From Clostridium sp. 'deep sea' (GTDB lineage: Bacteria; Bacillota; UBA994; PWPR01): 64,000 nt of DNA. The first letter of the stretch is position 1; every line of letters starts with the position of its first letter. The position numbers and the translations under genes are program-made. The stretch spans positions 1 through 64,000 of the forward strand of contig NZ_CP063353.1 of the NCBI RefSeq assembly GCF_014931565.1. The letters run 5' to 3'. The notes under the pieces were generated by a model. That model saw nothing but the letters and a program-made list of their open reading frames with translations, did not search any database and was not told the DNA's origin. Of the stretch, positions 59,910 through 64,000 are shown piece by piece.

Positions 59910-61888
59910 AATACTTTACTATAATAATTCGTTTCCAAAATATAAGCAGAGTAATTAAAGATATCCGCAACCTTATTATTGATTATATTAATATAAGTTG
60001 CTTCATTATCTACACTGCCACTAAACTGACTTGTTAAAGCATTGTATTTACCTTTGTCAGTTATCCAACTTCTATTATTAAATACTACTAATGGTTTAGC
60101 AGTTGATAAAATATCTCTACCAAATAATAACCTAGAGTCATATTTTAAACCAAATAAGTTTGATAATGTTGGTAAAATATCAATACTAGAACAAGGTTTA
60201 TCAATAATAACTTGTTCCATACCCTTTTTCCATAGAATAAAATCAGCTTTATATAGTTCAAAATTTTCCTCAATCACATGACTACTTAGTTCATCAATTT
60301 GCTTTTTAGGTAAACCATACGGATAGTGATCTGGACTAATTGCAATAATTGTTTTATCTGCTACACCAGCTTCTTCAAGCCTCTTGATTAACTCTGTTAA
60401 AGCAAATTCAAACTCTAAGTTACAAGCAAGATAGGCTTTTGCAGGGTCAGAGTAGTTAAGATGTTCCACATACTTTTTATTTTTTATACTCATATTATTG
60501 CCCTCAAAATTATATTCGAAGTGGCCACTAACAGTCATATAATAAGTATGAAATGGTTTATCACCAATGTATTCATTAGTAGATTGCTCAATAAGCTCAA
60601 GGTCTGATTCTGGCCAAGCCGGTGAGATTTTTAGTCCATTACCAACACCTTTATAGTCATAACCTAAGTTAGGGTGAGAGATATCTCTATTGTAATAATT
60701 ATAGGTATGATTATGATATGCTTTTGTAATATAACCAAGTTTTCTAAGCTGGTTGCCAAGGGTAAAACGCATATCATTTTTGCTAGAGTTAGACATACTC
60801 CATACACCTGCTTTAGGCACTAATCCTGTACAGGCAGCGTATTCTCCATCCGATGTACTAACTCCCCAAAGTGGGTTGTAAAAATTACTAAATTTAAAAC
60901 CCTCATTAGCTAATTTATATAATGTTGGTGTTAAATCTTTATCTATAGCATATGGGTAAAATGCTTCAGCTGTTATTAAAATTAAGTTGTGACCCTTAAA
61001 CAATCCTGTATATTTATTTTGAGAGCTAGGTTGAACTGAACTAAAGTATTTATGCATATCTAATAGCTTGTTATTATTTTCTTTTGTAAGTAAATCTAAA
61101 AAGCTAATATCCATAACATTATATTTTGATTGGATATTAAACTTAGGTTCCTTTGTTAAAAATTTTTTAAGGTTTAAGTTTTTGATATATTGCAGCCTAT
61201 TTTCAGTTGCAGAGTTAGGGTTAAAACCTAATAATAGTCGTTTGCAATCTAGCCTTATTGTCGTTAATAGACCAAGTTTTTTAACCATTAGGTGAGGAGA
61301 AGTAGATTTATAATACAAACTATGTTGAGAATTAGGCTTATTAGCTGTTGTTTGCACAGCACCTATAGCTAACACAAAACTAAACAACATTAAACAAAGA
61401 AGTAAAACCTGCATTTTAATAATTCGCTCAGATAAACTAACTTTTTTGTGAAAGTAAACAGCTATTGCTAGGGGTATAAAAAATAATAATATCGAAAATA
61501 AGTTAGTTATTATGGATGACTTAATAACACTACTAAATTGTAGGGCATCTTTGGCTCCTACAAAAGAATACAAAGAAAAAGTTGTTTTAAATATTTTAAA
61601 ATACACTAAATAAAAGCAATATGTTAAACCTAATAAAGTAGTTACTAAATAGGCTATTATTTTATTAACTTGAGGTTTAAATATAGAGCTTAATATGGTA
61701 AATAAACATCCTGCTGATATAGAAAATAAAACAGGGTAAATAAAAGCAATGTCAACTCTCTGAAAAACACAAACAGCGTATACAAGCTCCATATAAATAA
61801 TGGAAATTATGAAAAATAATAACAGTTTATTTTGGGTTATATCTAAAACATAAGATTTAATTTTAGTTAAAATACTCTCTAATTTCAT
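59894..61888 (-). CDS. LTA synthase-family membrane sulfatase
   Basis: A 664-residue protein with five N-terminal membrane helices (within about residues 18-185), then an external sulfatase-fold domain from about 270. LILITAEAFYPYAI gives the metal-binding Glu, NPLWGVSTSDGEYAACTGL the catalytic Thr, and IIAISPDHYPYGLPK the Asp-His metal pair. SGHFEYNF also follows the LtaS pattern. LtaS moves glycerol-phosphate from phosphatidylglycerol to lipoteichoic acid; relatives may decorate other polymers. ATG 61888 with AAGGGAG upstream. Its stop codon lies within a shared terminator. Confidence 0.9.
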   Translation of the reverse strand: MKLESILTKIKSYVLDITQNKLLLFFIISIIYMELVYAVCVFQRVDIAFIYPVLFSISAGCLFTILSSIFKPQVNKIIAYLVTTLLGLTYCFYLVYFKIFKTTFSLYSFVGAKDALQFSSVIKSSIITNLFSILLFFIPLAIAVYFHKKVSLSERIIKMQVLLLCLMLFSFVLAIGAVQTTANKPNSQHSLYYKSTSPHLMVKKLGLLTTIRLDCKRLLLGFNPNSATENRLQYIKNLNLKKFLTKEPKFNIQSKYNVMDISFLDLLTKENNNKLLDMHKYFSSVQPSSQNKYTGLFKGHNLILITAEAFYPYAIDKDLTPTLYKLANEGFKFSNFYNPLWGVSTSDGEYAACTGLVPKAGVWSMSNSSKNDMRFTLGNQLRKLGYITKAYHNHTYNYYNRDISHPNLGYDYKGVGNGLKISPAWPESDLELIEQSTNEYIGDKPFHTYYMTVSGHFEYNFEGNNMSIKNKKYVEHLNYSDPAKAYLACNLEFEFALTELIKRLEEAGVADKTIIAISPDHYPYGLPKKQIDELSSHVIEENFELYKADFILWKKGMEQVIIDKPCSSIDILPTLSNLFGLKYDSRLLFGRDILSTAKPLVVFNNRSWITDKGKYNALTSQFSGSVDNEATYINIINNKVADIFNYSAYILETNYYSKVFKKNQ

Positions 61889-62052
61889 TTCCTAACTCCC
61901 TTTAATGTATCAATCACATTTAATCATTTTTTTTGTAAAATATCAAATGGAAAAAGGTGTTGTTAATTACTTTAGAAAACATTTGACTATAACTTATTAC
62001 ATAATATAATTATAAAGGCGTAAAAAATAGAATTATGTCTATAAAATATTAG

Positions 62053-62736
62053 TTGAAGGGTGTGAGCAGTTTAAAAAAAGTTATCTACCTAATAAGTACT
62101 TCCTTAATAGCTGTAATCGTGTTATATTTTATAGAACAATATCTACAAGTAAATTATTTAATTAAAACAATATTAAAGATAACATTATTTATAAGTATTC
62201 CTATTATATACAGCAAACTAATTAGTAAAGAAACTATAATTAGATTAAAATTTCAAAACAATAATTTTAAACTAGGCGTAATTTTAGGAGTTTCATCTTT
62301 TGCTGCAGTAATAATTTCTTACTTAATATTTAAGGGATTAATCGATTTCCAATCCATCGTAACTGAAATTCAAACAAAATCCAAAATAACACCAGCAAAT
62401 TTCATTTTTGTGGGCTTATATGTAACCTTTTTAAACTCGTTTTTAGAAGAGTATTTTTTTAGAGGATATATATTTTTAAGCTTTTATAATTCAGGTCAAA
62501 AAAAAATAGCCTATATATATTCTGCAGTTTTATTTGCTATTTATCATATAGGTATTTTTAAAACTTGGTTTAAACCTCACATAACGCTTTTAGCTATGTT
62601 TGCTTTAGTTTTAATTGGTTTTGTTTTTAATTATGTAGATGTAAAATCTAAAAATCTCTTTAATTCTTGGATAATTCACATACTTGCAGATTCAGCAATT
62701 GTATTAATTGGTTTAAGGCTTTTTAATTTAATGTAA
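62053..62736 (+). CDS. CPBP-family intramembrane metalloprotease
   Basis: A protein of about 227 residues with seven or so hydrophobic segments. Its motifs are LEEYFFRGYIFLSF (EExxxR), LFAIYHIGIFKTW with His, and NSWIIHILADSA with the last His. The start is unsettled: TTG 62053 lacks a ribosome site, and GTG 62062 lies directly against GAAGGG. The gene is followed by a phosphotransferase gene 13 bp away. The function may be peptide processing or self-protection, as in other CPBP members. It is distinct from the CPBP gene at 39921. Confidence 0.85.
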   Translation: MKGVSSLKKVIYLISTSLIAVIVLYFIEQYLQVNYLIKTILKITLFISIPIIYSKLISKETIIRLKFQNNNFKLGVILGVSSFAAVIISYLIFKGLIDFQSIVTEIQTKSKITPANFIFVGLYVTFLNSFLEEYFFRGYIFLSFYNSGQKKIAYIYSAVLFAIYHIGIFKTWFKPHITLLAMFALVLIGFVFNYVDVKSKNLFNSWIIHILADSAIVLIGLRLFNLM

Positions 62737-62749
62737 GGGGTGATTAACT

Positions 62750-63655
62750 ATGGTAAATTTAGCTGATATTAAGGGCTATTCGAATTGGAGCAATATCAAA
62801 CCTATAACTCTTGGTTGGTCAAATGATTTAAAGTATAAAGTTTTAATAGGAGAAGATTATTATATATTAAGGCTAAGTGATATTAAGTATTATGAGCATA
62901 AAAAAAGAGAGTATGAAATGCTTCAGCAAATTAATAGTCTTAATTTAAATATCACAAGACCCGTGGACTTTGGGGTATGCAATAATAATCAACATGTATA
63001 TCTACTATTAACATGGCTTAAAGGTAACGATGCAGAACAAGAGTTGCCTAAGTTGAGCAAGAAAAAGCAGTATGATTTAGGTGTAAAAGCTGGTGAGAAT
63101 ATTAGTAAAATACACTCATTAAAACCTACTTTTAGCTATATGCCATGGCATGAACGCTTTAATAAAAAAATAGATAAAAAAATTAAGAGTTATTTAAATT
63201 GCTCTGTTAAGTTTAATTATGAAAAAGAGTTTTTAAACTACATAGAGCAAAACAGACATTTATTACAAAATAGGCCAACAAGATTACTGCATGGTGATTT
63301 TCATGTTGGCAATATGATTATTAATGAAAAAGAGCAACTTGGCATTATTGATTTTAATAGACAAGATATTGGTGATCCTTGGGAAGACTTTAATAGAATG
63401 CCTTTCAGCGTTAGAACTAGTCAAGCGTTCTCTGTAGGCATGTTAAATGGCTATTTTAATAACAGTGTTCCTATTGAATTTTTCTCTTTATTCTGTTTGT
63501 ATTTAGTTAATAATGCTATATCATCAATACCTTGGTCAATTCCCTTTGGTAAAAAGGAAGTAGCTGTTGCATTTCGGAATATAGAGGCCATATATAGTAG
63601 CTATCAAGGATTCGCCACTAGAGTGCCGCAGTGGTATTCACAATATCAAGAATAA
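62750..63655 (+). CDS. aminoglycoside phosphotransferase (APH)-family kinase
   Basis: A 301-residue kinase of the APH/choline-kinase fold. RLLHGDFHVGNMIIN is the catalytic loop (HGDxxxxN), and GIIDFNRQDIGDPWEDFNRM holds the Mg-binding IDF(N) and the usual GDPxxD region. N-terminal ILRLSDIKYYEHKKREYEML includes the ATP Lys region. Such proteins phosphorylate aminoglycosides, macrolides, thiamine or choline; the target is not evident. ATG with AAGGGGTGAT upstream, 13 bp after the CPBP gene and 10 bp before the next. Confidence 0.9.
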   Translation: MVNLADIKGYSNWSNIKPITLGWSNDLKYKVLIGEDYYILRLSDIKYYEHKKREYEMLQQINSLNLNITRPVDFGVCNNNQHVYLLLTWLKGNDAEQELPKLSKKKQYDLGVKAGENISKIHSLKPTFSYMPWHERFNKKIDKKIKSYLNCSVKFNYEKEFLNYIEQNRHLLQNRPTRLLHGDFHVGNMIINEKEQLGIIDFNRQDIGDPWEDFNRMPFSVRTSQAFSVGMLNGYFNNSVPIEFFSLFCLYLVNNAISSIPWSIPFGKKEVAVAFRNIEAIYSSYQGFATRVPQWYSQYQE

Positions 63656-63665
63656 TGGAGATATA

Positions 63666-64000
63666 ATGAAAAATAATATCAGAGTAAGTCTTTTAATAGT
63701 AGTTTTACTAGTAGTATCAATATCAATTAATTTTACGTTGTTTTCTGAGGTTAAGATGTTAAAACAGACTGTTTATAATGTGAAAAACGAGCTAGTACAT
63801 TCTATGAATAGCTATAGTAGTAACTTTAATTCGGTACTTAATAACTTAAAGAAAACTTCAATGTGGATTAATAAAAGAAATTATGTAATTGAAAGCGTTA
63901 GTGATGATTTTAAACAATATACAATAAAGCAATCAATAGCTCTTAATCAACTCAAAAAAAATGAACAACTAAGCATTAATGTTATTGATTTAAATACTGG
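63666..64000 (+). CDS. membrane-anchored protein, 3' end cut by window
   Basis: ATG 63666 has TGGAG six bases upstream and the frame is open to the window end (111 residues). After KNNIRV a hydrophobic helix of about 20 residues is followed by a polar, heptad-like helical region (VKMLKQTVYNVKNELVHSMN, then LNNLKKTSMWINK), probably an external coiled coil. No family is recognised from this part. It continues the operon of the CPBP and APH genes. Confidence 0.7.
   Translation, partial: MKNNIRVSLLIVVLLVVSISINFTLFSEVKMLKQTVYNVKNELVHSMNSYSSNFNSVLNNLKKTSMWINKRNYVIESVSDDFKQYTIKQSIALNQLKKNEQLSINVIDLNT

Overview
The window is a 64-kb, very AT-rich chromosomal stretch that reads as a low-GC Bacillota, most likely a clostridial anaerobe. 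The grounds are strong AGGAGG ribosome sites with many GTG and TTG starts, a serine T-box leader, an LTA-synthase-type sulfatase, S-layer-homology proteins, an agr-type peptide system and a bacteriohemerythrin. No tRNA, rRNA, CRISPR array or prophage was seen. The genes at both window edges are cut.

Layout. 1-6.0 kb: partial GH20 glycosidase, an orphan Imm22-like immunity gene, an OmpR-type two-component pair and an exported propeller-like protein that shares a promoter motif with the pair. 6.2-15.5 kb: T-box/serS, a BlaI repressor convergent with a BlaR1-like M56 peptidase, a TauE exporter, a GntR/ABC operon, a threonine-synthase-like gene plus ridA, and a small membrane protein. 15.6-24.7 kb: the most unusual block. 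It has two paralogous LytTR-regulator/GHKL-kinase pairs, an S-layer protein with three internal repeats between them, an agrB-agrD pair on the opposite strand, and a divergent YcaO-like protein lacking the usual ATP-site acids. The agrD gene, not previously listed because it is only 44 codons, encodes an AgrD-like peptide in which serine replaces the ring cysteine. 24.8-28.1 kb: copper operon (HTH regulator, copA, copZ). 28-38 kb: HAD phosphatase, hemerythrin, TraB-like protein, TetR, DegV, cyclophilin, PadR/DUF2812, pyrophosphatase-like protein and a lipoprotein hydrolase.

38.3-48 kb: GntR plus DUF1648 membrane protein, a CPBP protease, then a run of small resistance- or detoxification-like genes: an AraC-phosphotransferase fusion, a beta-lactamase-fold protein with Cys in place of Ser, GyrI-like, GNAT, VOC, Nudix, PhzF, and an MFS pump behind a leader peptide and an RNA structure that can mask its ribosome site. 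48-51.2 kb: a REP-associated transposase (RAYT), scattered GGCGAAC hairpin repeats, one of them inside the RAYT gene in frame, and about 1.6 kb of a roughly 342-bp tandem repeat. A related copy lies inverted at 36.4 kb.

51.2-64 kb: CD3324-type HTH protein, ABC-F ATPase, small unknown genes, an AlkZ-related protein, an ECF-sigma/ABC-exporter operon with a visible self-type promoter, cobO, LTA synthase family protein, a CPBP protease and a phosphotransferase. Starts were revised where a ribosome site or promoter excluded the longest reading frame. Functions are read from motifs by eye; no database search was possible.
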